Shown: positions 53,501-61,886 of the stretch, in pieces
Layout: the number at the start of each line of letters is the position of its first letter
Numbering within the stretch: the stretch's first letter is position 1
Assembly: GCA_030272155.1 (NCBI GenBank)
Contig: CP126191.1
Location: 10,597,001 to 10,661,000, forward strand
Direction of reading: 5' to 3'
Length of the DNA stretch: 64,000 bases
Source: Tetradesmus obliquus
Lineage: Eukaryota > Chlorophyta > Chlorophyceae > Sphaeropleales > Scenedesmaceae
The notes under the pieces: generated by a model
What the model was told of the DNA's origin: nothing
Seen by the model: only the letters and a program-made list of their open reading frames with translations
Database searches by the model: none
Made by a program: the position numbers and the translations under genes

Positions 53501-55570
53501 AAAGCTCTGCAGCGATGCGATTTGCAGTTCTGCTGTTTATTCGGAGAGCTCTACAGTGAAAAGTGCTAGAGTATCCTGTTCTCGCAGTTCCATAGTGTGA
53601 CAGGTGTGCTGCCCATGGTCATGTCACCATGTGTGCTTGCAGTTGCTCACTCCACCATGCTCAGCGTCCTTATGATTGCTGACAACGCTTGCTGTCTTTG
53701 CTGCTGCTGTGTTGCCGCCTTTTGCCTCATGCCGCACTTGCTGTCCTGTGCAGTGTGTGAAGCATCAAACAGCGAGTGGCAGCAAGCCTCCAGCTCATGC
53801 ATCTGCTCAGCAGGCTACGTGCCAGCAATTGGCACTAGCTACGCCCTAGGCAACCTCACATGCGAGCCCTGTGCTGCTGGCACTGCAGCAGCAGCAAACG
53901 AGGCTGTATGTGCTGCATGTGGGGGCAATACATACAGTGCAGCAGCAGCAGGGGCTTGCGTCAGCTGCCCTGGGAGCACTGTGGCAAACACTGGACATAC
54001 AGCTTGCGAGTGCCCCGCAGGATATGCACCTGCCGGTGAGCTTCTTATGATGGATCTCTAGAGATGTTCTGCTGCGTCACGACTTGCAGGAGCGCATTGA
54101 CTGGCAGTGCTTTGCACATCTACTGGCTAGTGAATTGAGTGCCAAACAGACTGAGAGCGACGCTGCTGCAGCAAAGTGCACTGTAGCACCTGGGGTTGCA
54201 TGCTTGCTAGGGTAGCTGCGGTAGCGCATCAGCAGTGCCACTGATCTCTGTCTCTGAAAAGTGCCTTCAAAGCTATTCTAACCTGTTTGCCGCACTGCTG
54301 TGCCGCATTCATGCCTGCAGAGTCGACTAGCTGGGCCAATGGCAACCTCACATGTTCCGCTTGCAGCGCTGGCACATACGCAGCAGCAGGATCCCCCAGC
54401 TGCAGCAACTGCGCTGCAGGCACCTACAGCAGCAGCGCAGCAAGCAACTGCACAGCCTGCAGCAGCAGCCAGTACAGCAGCAGCGCTGCATCTACATGCA
54501 GCGACTGCCCTGCTAATGCCGCAGCGATTAGCAGCAATACAGCTTGTGCCTGCAATGCTGGACATGCACCTGCAGCAGACACCAGCTGGGCCAGCGGCAA
54601 CCTGACATGTTCTACTTGCAGCGCTGGCACATACGCAGCAGCAGGAGCCTCAACCTGCAGCAGCTGCGCAGCAGGAACTTACAGCAGCAGCACAGCAAGC
54701 AACTGCACAGCCTGCAGCGGCAACCAGTACAGTGGCGATGCGGCGTCAACGTGCAGCGACTGCCCGAACAATGCACTCGCAATCAGCAGCAACACAGCCT
54801 GCGCTTGCAGTGCTGGATTTGCACCTGCAGCAGACACCAGCTGGGCCAGTGGCAACCTTAGCTGTGTAGCATGTACTGGTGACAGCTACACCGCTGCTGC
54901 GGGGACCACATGCAGCAGCTGCCCAGCCAACTCAACAGTGAACGCCCAGCACACCAGCTGCAGCTGCAACACTGGATGCCAAGCGGCCGGCACTTTCCCA
55001 AGCCTGACCTGCTCAGCATGGTAGGTTTCTGCATGGCTGTAGGTGTTGTATTGCATTGCTCACATAACAGTGGCAATGCAGCAGTGCACATTGAAGGGGT
55101 AGAGCTCTGCTTCTGCTTGCATAGATGCACAGTAACACACAGCTGGCACTTGCCAAGCAACCAAAAACCTTCTTAATGATGCTTTCTGTCGTTCACCTGC
55201 TGCTTTTCCTTGCTGCTGCAGCGACTATGAGCCAAATGCTCCCTCTGCGCTTGCCGCTGGCGCCACCAATCCCAGCAGCATCAGCGTAACTTTCAACACC
55301 AACAATGCCGGCATTGTGGGGCCCAAGGTCGCAGCCACTTTCGAGCTGCGCTGCTTTCTTGCGGCCAGGACTGCGACCTGCGCTACTGCCAGCCCTGATG
55401 CTGTGGCTTCTGTGACAGCCGACACTGCAGCCACACAGAGCATCAGCATCAGCAGTGGCCTGCCAGGCACTGATGCGTTGTATGGCTGCTTTGTGGTGGC
55501 ATTCAACAGCTATGCAGCTGGCGGTGTGTGCTCTGGCAGCAGCGTACAGGTGACTAAGCCAGCAGCATAG
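47680..55570 (+). CDS. Secreted cysteine-rich modular (ephrin-receptor/TNFR-like repeat) protein
   Basis: Thirteen exons: 47680-47776, 48086-48382, 49174-49350, 49639-49818, 50601-50768, 50969-51142, 51377-51478, 52014-52130, 52753-52968, 53256-53480, 53754-54035, 54321-55020, 55222-55570; about 1027 residues. A hydrophobic signal (AYAVLLLVTLLGSTVVSG) is followed by a Thr/Ser/Arg low-complexity stretch. Then come many short cysteine-rich modules of the type CxPGYY...CxxC, CPxNxY...CxxC and CSAGTYAAAG...C, resembling GCC2/GCC3 (ephrin-receptor-like) and TNFR-type repeats. Exon 12 carries two full 85-residue repeats and part of a third. The C-terminal exon encodes a beta-rich, FnIII-like region. 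No C-terminal membrane helix is seen, so it is probably secreted or wall-associated. Introns 1-11 are all phase 1. The function is unknown; adhesion or matrix roles are inference. Confidence 0.78.
48500..48745 (+). repeat. Minisatellite in cysteine-rich gene intron 2
   Basis: About eight units of 30-33 bases, GCAGCAGTAGCTGTCAGTCT GTGACAGC with variants, form a higher-order alternation of two unit types. It lies between exon 2 (ends 48382) and exon 3 (starts 49174). Spacing and lack of conserved repeat/spacer organisation exclude CRISPR. Confidence 0.92.
49048..49070 (+). repeat. Copy of acceptor plus exon 3 start (cysteine-rich gene)
   Basis: GGCTGCAGGCTGCAGGCCG at about 49049 repeats the double-CTGCAG acceptor and first bases of exon 3 (CGCTGCAGGCTGCAGGCCGG at 49167). 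Confidence 0.6.
49916..50236 (+). repeat. Two copies of the exon 4 end with donor and flanking CAG runs
   Basis: The exon 4 end (encoding GGFMTDPNALPAPGSLF, real end 49818) is repeated at about 49959-50035 and 50159-50236. Each ends GCCTGCA then a GT donor (GTGACT, GTGAGT). The copies are separated by (CAG)8-9 runs. A GTGCATGCACAGTAGGCC-type intron segment is duplicated along with them, and a partial third intron copy follows. Confidence 0.95.
50543..50593 (+). repeat. (CTG)n run at cysteine-rich gene intron 4 acceptor
   Basis: About 16 CTG units end in CCCTGCAG, the exon 5 acceptor. Confidence 0.92.
51768..51925 (+). repeat. Two copies of acceptor plus exon 8 start (cysteine-rich gene)
   Basis: CTGCCTGCAGCCTGCACGCT GTG at about 51771 and GCCTGCAGCCTGCATGCCTT G at about 51889 repeat the exon 8 acceptor and start (CTGCCTGCAGCCTGCACGCC GTG, exon start 52014). 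The second copy also keeps CTCAGGCATCTTCT. Confidence 0.88.
52362..52700 (+). repeat. Three copies of acceptor plus exon 9 start (cysteine-rich gene)
   Basis: The exon 9 acceptor and start (GCAGTCGTGTACCCAGGCAT GGGCATGCAG..., exon start 52753, encoding VYPGMGMQRALKMVKDYYG) recurs at about 52365, 52483 and 52616. The last two retain over 60 bases, including the KMVKDYY codons. Each is followed by an AGCTCTAGGGCC-type stretch, which introduces an in-frame TAG. Confidence 0.95.
53033..53090 (+). repeat. Copy of the exon 9 end with donor (cysteine-rich gene)
   Basis: GTGTGCCGTACGAGGGCCTA followed by GACAGGCAGCTATACTGGCT GCG and GTGAGTG repeats the exon 9 end (encoding GVPYGAYNETGGYTGCG, real end 52968) about 112 bases downstream. 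Confidence 0.92.
54321..54940 (+). repeat. In-frame 255-bp coding repeats in exon 12
   Basis: Two nearly complete 85-residue units and a partial third (start GACACCAGCTGGGCCAGCGG-like at about 54585 and 54834). Unlike the intronic copies, these stay in frame and are translated as cysteine-rich modules. Confidence 0.9.
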
Positions 55571-55700
55571 TAGGATGCTCAAGGGGCGGCACAGTCTGTG
55601 TGCATTCAACAGCTATGCAGCTGGCGGTGTGTGCTCTGGCAGCAGTGTGCAGGTGGCTAAGCCAGCAGCAGCGTAGGATGCTCAAGGGCTGGCACACATT
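55497..55700 (+). repeat. Tandem copy of the terminal exon end including the stop codon
   Basis: From GCATTCAACAGCTATGCAGC through the stop codon and AGGATGCTCAAGGG (55498-55588), the sequence is repeated at about 55602-55692. The copy also ends in GCAGCAGCGTAG. The first stop (55570) ends translation, so the second copy is in the 3' UTR. Confidence 0.95.
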
Positions 55701-56321
55701 ATGTGCCTGGTGCAAGCCTTGAAGGTGAATTGCCTTGGCTTTGGGTGTGTGGGCTTCTGTTTGTTTTCGTTTGTTTGTTTGTTTGTGTGCTGTGGCAGGC
55801 GAGGGCTGATTTTGCAGCATTGTGGTGAACAGCGTGTCAACGCTGTGCTTTCCTTTTCTCAGCATGCAGCGAGCTTGCTATACACTTAAAGCACTCTGAA
55901 GTTGCTGCTTGCAGCTGCATGCGCGCATTACGGCGGTCGGGCATATTGGCGATATGCTCTGCATGTAACAGTACTGCATCTCTGGTTCGCTTGCACAGGA
56001 AGCAGGGGTGGGTGCGTCCCAGCAACACAAGCTGTTGCAGGCTGCACCGGGGATTGTTTTTGCCTGGCACTTTTGGCGCTTGAAAGCCATCGGCGAACGT
56101 AGGGTGACTGCGGGAACAGTCAATGAAAGGTATGGCCTGAACTGCAGTGCGCTGTGGGCTGAACTTGCAAACAGCCTAGCATGTGTCTTCGTGCCTGCAT
56201 CAGACTAGTGTGAGTGCAGAGCAGTAGTGCATTGTGGCCCTGTTGCCCTGCAGGGCGAGGGGGGGTGACCTGATGTTGATTGTGTAGGTCGCTTGTGGGT
56301 GAACATATTAGCATTCTTTGT

Positions 56322-56400
56322 GCGGTACAGTGCTGTGCCTGGTACCATGCAGACCTTGCGGTACAGTGCTGTGCTTGGTACCAAGCAGACCTTGCGCGTG
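56322..56400 (+). repeat. 36-bp tandem repeat
   Basis: TGCGGTACAGTGCTGTGCCT GGTACCATGCAGACCT is repeated once in tandem (second copy CTTGG and CAAGC variants), about 56320-56394. Confidence 0.85.
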
Positions 56401-58633
56401 TCATTCAGCACGGGTGCGTTGATGATCTGTTGTGGTCAGGCCTCTAGGAAAGGGGCTGACACTGCTTCCGTCCACATGCTGTGCGATAGCTTCAGGAGCA
56501 GCCACCTGTGTATCCTGCCACTTCTGAACAGAGTCGGCTACTAGCTACCATGTATAGTTTATGCAGCATAGGTGCATGTTGCTTGATCACCTTCCTTTGG
56601 TGCCTCTTCTGTACCCCACATGCACCATATACTGCTGCATGACCATGAAATGTAGTTTTGTCTTGGGCTGCTTGAATGAGCAGCAAGTTGTTCGTGTGGT
56701 TTTAAGCTGAAATGTGCTTGCTATGGAACAGCAGCAGCAGCAGCAGCCAGCAGCAGCCAGACATCAGCTAGGTGTGTCCTGCATGGTTTGCATAGTCCTG
56801 CAGAGCACCACATGAGCTTGTTTGTTGTAGCAACATATGTGGCGTGCGCGCCAGTGCTTCTACTCCCAGGCTATGGCAGCAATGCCCCCACCATGCCGGA
56901 TGCATCACAGTGTTGATGCAAGTATCAAACTTTCAGCATGTTGAGGTGTTGTTTCTGAGCATAGGTGCTGCGAACGAGTTTTGACAGTGTACAGGGGCGA
57001 CAGATTAGAATTAGTGGGAGATGAACACAACCCTCTGCAGGCGTTTGCTGTTGCACAGTTTCCGTTTTGATTGAAGCTGCAATAGCCTGCAGGAAGCTGG
57101 CACTCAGGGCAACACTGCCAGCACTGGTGTGGGTGTGGTCTGCTGCTTGAGTTGGTGGGCACACATGTTTGCCACGAGGACAGCTGCTGGTGAACGCTGC
57201 TTCAGTGCAGCTGTTAGTTGTGCCAGTAAGAAACCTGCTGGCGCTGGGGAACTCAATCTGCGGGACCATCCAGCCTCATCCAGGCTGGAGGCCGTGTAGT
57301 CTTGCCATGTTTGCCTGGCTTCACCTCTACAGCTGTTGTCACTGTTGGCACTGTTGACACTGTTGCTGCCGAGTTCCTAGCTGCTGCACGGCAGCATCTG
57401 TACGGCAGCCTTGCTTGCAGCACTGGGGTACGGCGGTTTGTCCTTTCAGGGTTGTGCAGCGCTGTGCGCATGACTGTGCACTGTGTGAATCTGCATGACG
57501 TGCACATCAAACATTGCTGGCAAGCTTTCTTTGAGCCAGATTGGCTGCTGAGGGGTGCCAGTAGTAACTGATGGTCAGCGGTTGGCGCTGCCTGTTGGCT
57601 TGTTGTCGGAGGGAGGTTGCAGGGGTCGGTGTTTGGTTTCTCATGTGTGACTGCGGCAGCGTTGGGGTGGTGGCGTGTTGTGTGCAGCACGCAGAGCTCG
57701 TTAGTGCCTTAGGCAGCTGGCTCTACTGGAGCACGCAAGGTGTTTCCCTGCACGTCACCTTGCCTTGCTGCAGGGTGAATGGGGGGTGCTGGTGGGGTGG
57801 CAGGAAGTGTTTGTGGGATCATGTTTCGGCGGCTGGCGTGGCTGCCATGCAGCATGCCCCCTGCTGCCGGAGGCCTGCTGCTGCTCGGTTGTAGGCATGC
57901 TATCTGTTGCAGCAGCAGCTCAGCAGGCATGGTGACGTTGTTTGGGCACTGCCGAAGCTGCCAAGCAGCGCTGCTGTGCGTTGTGATGTCAATCGCTGGT
58001 GCAGTCAAGCCAGCCTGCTATTACTTCATGTGGCATGCTCAGTGCAGAGCCTGGCAGCAGCAACTATTGGGCCTTACCCCACCAGTCGGGCAGCAGGACT
58101 GCCAGTGCCAGTGTTTGTGATGGTTATTCTTCCTTTGTGGGCTACTTTATGTACTATTTGGTGGGACAGACCGTTGCTTGAGCACGAAACTGTGCCTTAG
58201 GCGTCCAGCCTGACGTGTTGCGTCATCATGATACGATGTCACCCTCCTTGCTGCAGCGGTCAGCACATGACTGCCACCCACACAGTTCGGTGCTTGCACT
58301 GCCCCTTTGCCTTGACATTTGTTGCTGTTGGTCACTGCTGCCAAGGCTATGTGACCAAGGTGTTTCTCTCATCGCAACATGATCTCTTCTGGTGATGCTT
58401 GGCAATGCACGCAGCTGGATCCTGCAGCTGCAGCTGTGGGATAGTTGGGTGCCTGATGGGAACTGCAGTGGGTGTTCCTCCCTGGTTGCTTGCCAGAGAG
58501 GTTGGGCGTGCACGGAGCGAACACTGCAAGGTGCATCGTGTGCTGTGGTGTTTCACCCTCCACTTTGTAGTGTCAAAGCAGCAGCCTATCCCACTATGGC
58601 TGGTGTGTCTGTAGACGGCGCCCAAATCAGCGT

Positions 58634-58674
58634 GTGTGGCACCGTTTTTTTTTTTGTGGCACCGGTTCATTGGA
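58634..58674. repeat. T11 tract flanked by 10-bp direct repeats
   Basis: TGTGGCACCG, eleven T residues, then TGTGGCACCGG. The flanking repeat around a homopolymer resembles a minimal poly(A) insertion with target-site duplication, or slippage. Confidence 0.7.
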
Positions 58675-59334
58675 TCAGGTGACTTCATGTGATAGCCTGC
58701 GCTGCGCAGCCTGCTGGCCAGCATGGGGAGTGACTGCTGCGCAGCAGACACAGTGTATCAGTGCATGCACTGGTTGTGGGGAGTGTGCTGTCCCTGCAGC
58801 GACATTGCTGAGCACCTGGTGCTGCAGAAACGCTTAACAGAGGTTGTAACCATATCTTGCGGACACTGTTACGCATCCAAACTCTGTGTCAACATCCAAC
58901 TATATAGATATATATATATCCACATCAAGTGGAGTCTGAGTCAGTTACACATCGATCAGGTTACAACAGCATGCCAGTGTTCCCAAACACCGTCCACGCA
59001 AGGATCCAACCCTCCATCCCTTTACCAGAAAGCCAACCTGGCTGCTTCAAAAGCATTCAGCACCGTGCACAACTGCGCAGCCAGCCACCTCACTGCAAAT
59101 CTGCTCAACGGCATGCCCTTGCCTGGCCTAGCCCATCAGCACATTGGCATGGCGGCCTGCCGCTTATGCTGCACTGGCAGCCCACTCCATCTATGATCAA
59201 GCCATCTCCTGCGCTGCAGCAGCAGCCCGCCTTGTGCATAGCCAGGCTACCTCCGTGCTGCACTGACCATCCAATCGGTCCATTATGCACAGCCAGACTT
59301 CCTGTGCTGCTGTGCAACACTGCCGCCACGCCAT

Positions 59335-59565
59335 CTCCGCCAAGGCCTCACACAAGCCCTCCCGGCCCAGCTGCGCTGGCTTGCCGGCCGTGCTACGGCT
59401 GGCGCCACATGCACTGCTGCTGCATCTCCGCCAAAGCCTCACAGCAGGCCCTCCCCGCCCAGCTGCGCTGGCTTGCTGGCTGTTCTTCGGCTGCCGCCAC
59501 GTGCCACATGCACTGCTGCTGCATCTCCAGCAAAGCCTCACAGCAAGCCCTCCCCGCCCACCTGC
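59335..59565 (-). repeat. Copies of the last-exon end of the Abraxas-like gene
   Basis: Plus-strand CCTCACAGCAAGCCCTCCCC GCCCACCTGCACTGG (about 59534-59568) recurs as CCTCACAGCAGGCCCTCCCC GCCCAGCTGCGCTGG near 59438 and CCTCACACAAGCCCTCCCGG CCCAGCTGCGCTGG near 59346. The CATGCACTGCTGCTGCATCT CC segment is shared as well. Confidence 0.88.
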
Positions 59566-61448
59566 ACTGGCAAAGGCTTGGCGGCTGCCTGCGGCCCTGC
59601 CAGCAGCTGCTCCTGCAGCGCCTGGTTGCTGGCTCGTAGAGCATCCAGCCGCGACTGCTTCGCCGCCACCTGCAGCACGCACACGCGAGCCATCAACGTG
59701 CAAGTACGGAGTGAACATTGCAGGAGGCTAACTGACCTGTAAGTACCTGTAGGCACCTTCTCAATCGTGCATATGTTGCGGGACTTGTGATAATGCCAAA
59801 TTGCACTGCTGCTGACTTCTTCATGCTGAACCTTTGTATGGATCATCAATTGATAGTTGATAACATGACGAACGCTGTGATTGCAACCCGCCCCACCTGC
59901 GCAGCAGCCACCTGCAGCTCATCCAGCAGGCTGCCGTACAGCCCCTGCACCGCCTGCAGTGCCCCATCAGCCTGCGCTGCTGCTGCAGCCTGCAGCGCCG
60001 CCACCTGCTGCGGACCCAGCAGCGCTGCTGAGCCCTGCTGCTGCTGCTGCTGCTGCTGCAGCACAGCCGCCAGCGCTGGCAGCGTCGCAGAGCCCCACTT
60101 GTTGCTGCTGCTGCTGCTGCCAGAGCTGCTGCTGGGCCCGGAGCTTGCTGCAGCTGCTGCTGCTGCCTGGCCCGCACCCAAGTTGTGCACTGCCAAGTCA
60201 AGCGGCTGCAGCAGCGGGTGCGCTGGGCCTTGCCTGTTGCTGCTGTGGCCGAAGCCACTGCTACTGCCGAAGCCGCTGCTACTGCCGAAGCCGCTGCTGG
60301 TCCAGGCAGCGGCACGGCTGCTGTCGCTGCTGCTGCCAGCATCCTTCACTTTGTAGAACTTGTACTGCAATGACACTGTGGCAGTGTTGTGATCGGGCTG
60401 GCTGGTGATTAGGCCAAACATGATGGGCTGCTGACTGCTGCTGCTGTTTGCCCGCCAATCCTGCAGCTTCCTGCAAACTGCTGCTTCTCGCATCGATGGG
60501 TGGCAGGGGGTCCCAGGCCGGTAGCTGAACCAGCCAAGCAGCTGCTGCTGGGGATGACTGCTGCTGCTGCTTTCAGTGCTGGCTGTGCTGCTGGAGTTGG
60601 CACGCTGCAGCAGCTGGTCAAGCTGGTCACCTGAGGCAGATGTAGCAATTTCATAGGCAGCTGCGTCAGCTTTGGAGCAATGGCAGTGTTTCAGTAACGA
60701 ATGTGAACACCGTAGCCCACGCTATGCTGACCTTGGCATATCAGCTGGCACTTTGAAAGGGACTGAACCAGCTATGAGGGGACACAGGGCACCAGTATCT
60801 GCACAAATTGCACAGCTTCCAGGACTCCCTACCTGCTATGTCCCCAGTGTTCGTGTAGAATGATTGCATGCTGGTGCAGCAGCAGCTTGCGGCGATGCGG
60901 CCCTCATGCTGCTCCACAAGCAAGGCATCTGGCAAACAACACGCAGCAACAGCAGCAGCAAGCACGGGAAGTCGGCAATAAGCAAATCACAAATCGGAGT
61001 AGCCACAGTGGCTGCCTGATCAGGCTTGATCTGCACCGCTGGATGGCTTGCAGCTGGGTTCTAGCATCTGCAAAAGCTGCCATGGCAGTGTGGCCACACT
61101 GTGCGTACGGCAGCAAGCATGCTCAGCAGGAGCAACACAACGCCGTCATCTGCTGATATCCTGCAGTGTAAGTTGACTTCAGGACTCCAGCTGCTTCCCA
61201 TACCTGCTGAGTCGTGTGCTTGCGTGGTCTGGGTGGTGCACACGCTGCCTGCAGGCACAAGCAAGCAACATCAGCAGGAAGATAGATAAGATCCCCTCCC
61301 TACTTCACGAACGCTGCTGTTAATACCTCAATGATGTAGTTTGTTCGTAACACTCACCAAACAGCAGTCCATCGCAGGGGCTGCCGTTGGTCAGCAAGGA
61401 ATGCAGCAGTGCTGCTAGTGTGGGACCAGCGATAGTCAAGCTATCCAT
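59538..61448 (-). CDS. Abraxas/FAM175-like MPN-minus protein (BRISC-type deubiquitinase scaffold)
   Basis: Five exons on the minus strand: 61448-61358, 61248-61204, 60928-60833, 60660-59897 and 59669-59538; about 375 residues. The N-terminus MDSLTIAGPTLAALLHSLLT followed by GSPCDGLLFG matches the first strand of MPN domains of the Abraxas family. LLGWFSYRPGTPCHPSMREA corresponds to the family's LGWYRxRR...SxRE segment. PIMFGLITSQPDHNTATVSL and QYKFYKV follow as expected. A Ser/Gly/Gln-rich insertion precedes a C-terminal coiled coil (VAAKQSRLDALRASNQALQE). No JAMM zinc motif is seen, as in MPN-minus scaffolds that hold BRCC36. The exon 4 end could instead be 59912, and the last exon is read through a possible donor to a stop at 59538; both are uncertain. 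Divergent from the TBC gene. Confidence 0.62.
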
Positions 61449-61886
61449 ACTTGCAGAACCCAGTCAAACGAAATCATTCGATGTGACGAGTTGGCGCAGC
61501 CCCTAGGTGAATGGGCTTTCGCTGAGATAGAACAGCCCGAATGACAGCTGAGCGGGTGTGCTAGGTCTTCAGCAACAATGGGCTGCTTGCCTTTGAATGC
61601 GTCCAATGGGGTGCTGGTGTATGAGATCAAGGAATACAAAGAACCTGCCATGCATGCGCACCGCTCTACAAACCAGACAACGACGACACCTGTGCTGCCC
61701 GTACCTGCGTCCTTGTGCTCCCATACGGCTGTGTATGGTTTGATCAAGAAGTGAGCTTTGACCAAGTTAATCATCCTCTGCTGACACTGGCTCGGACCCT
61801 ACTCTATCACTCAGCACAACAGACAGCTCGTCATCCCAGCCAGCGAGCGTTGTAATGGGCTAGCTCTAATCGCAAATAATAGCAGC
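61449..61886. promoter_or_regulatory. Divergent region between Abraxas-like and TBC genes
   Basis: About 440 bases between divergent start codons, presumed to hold both promoters. No specific element recognised. Confidence 0.4.

Larger units (their letters stand above)
55571..59537. other. Gene-poor region between convergent genes
   Basis: About 4 kb with no recognisable protein on either strand. A TGTAA polyadenylation-like motif occurs at 55964. Other features are a 36-base tandem repeat at 56322-56400, a T11 tract bounded by direct repeats near 58635-58672, and an (AT)n patch near 58907-58919. No tRNA, rRNA or transposon termini were recognised. Confidence 0.4.

Noticed and set aside
59846-60493. 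Nucleoporin-like FG/coiled-coil protein (GFGSSSGFGSSSGFG)
   Set aside because: The FG-like repeat is a short insertion; flanking GWFSYRPGTP and ITSQPDHNTATV segments and the N-terminal MPN strand fit Abraxas-like proteins better.
60928-61073. Alternative exon in the Abraxas-like gene starting at the TTTTGCAG near 61073 (ARTQLQAIQRCRSS)
   Set aside because: In phase with the upstream exon but lacks the expected strand pattern and runs into intron-like sequence; the DALLVEQHEG exon at 60928 fits the family better.
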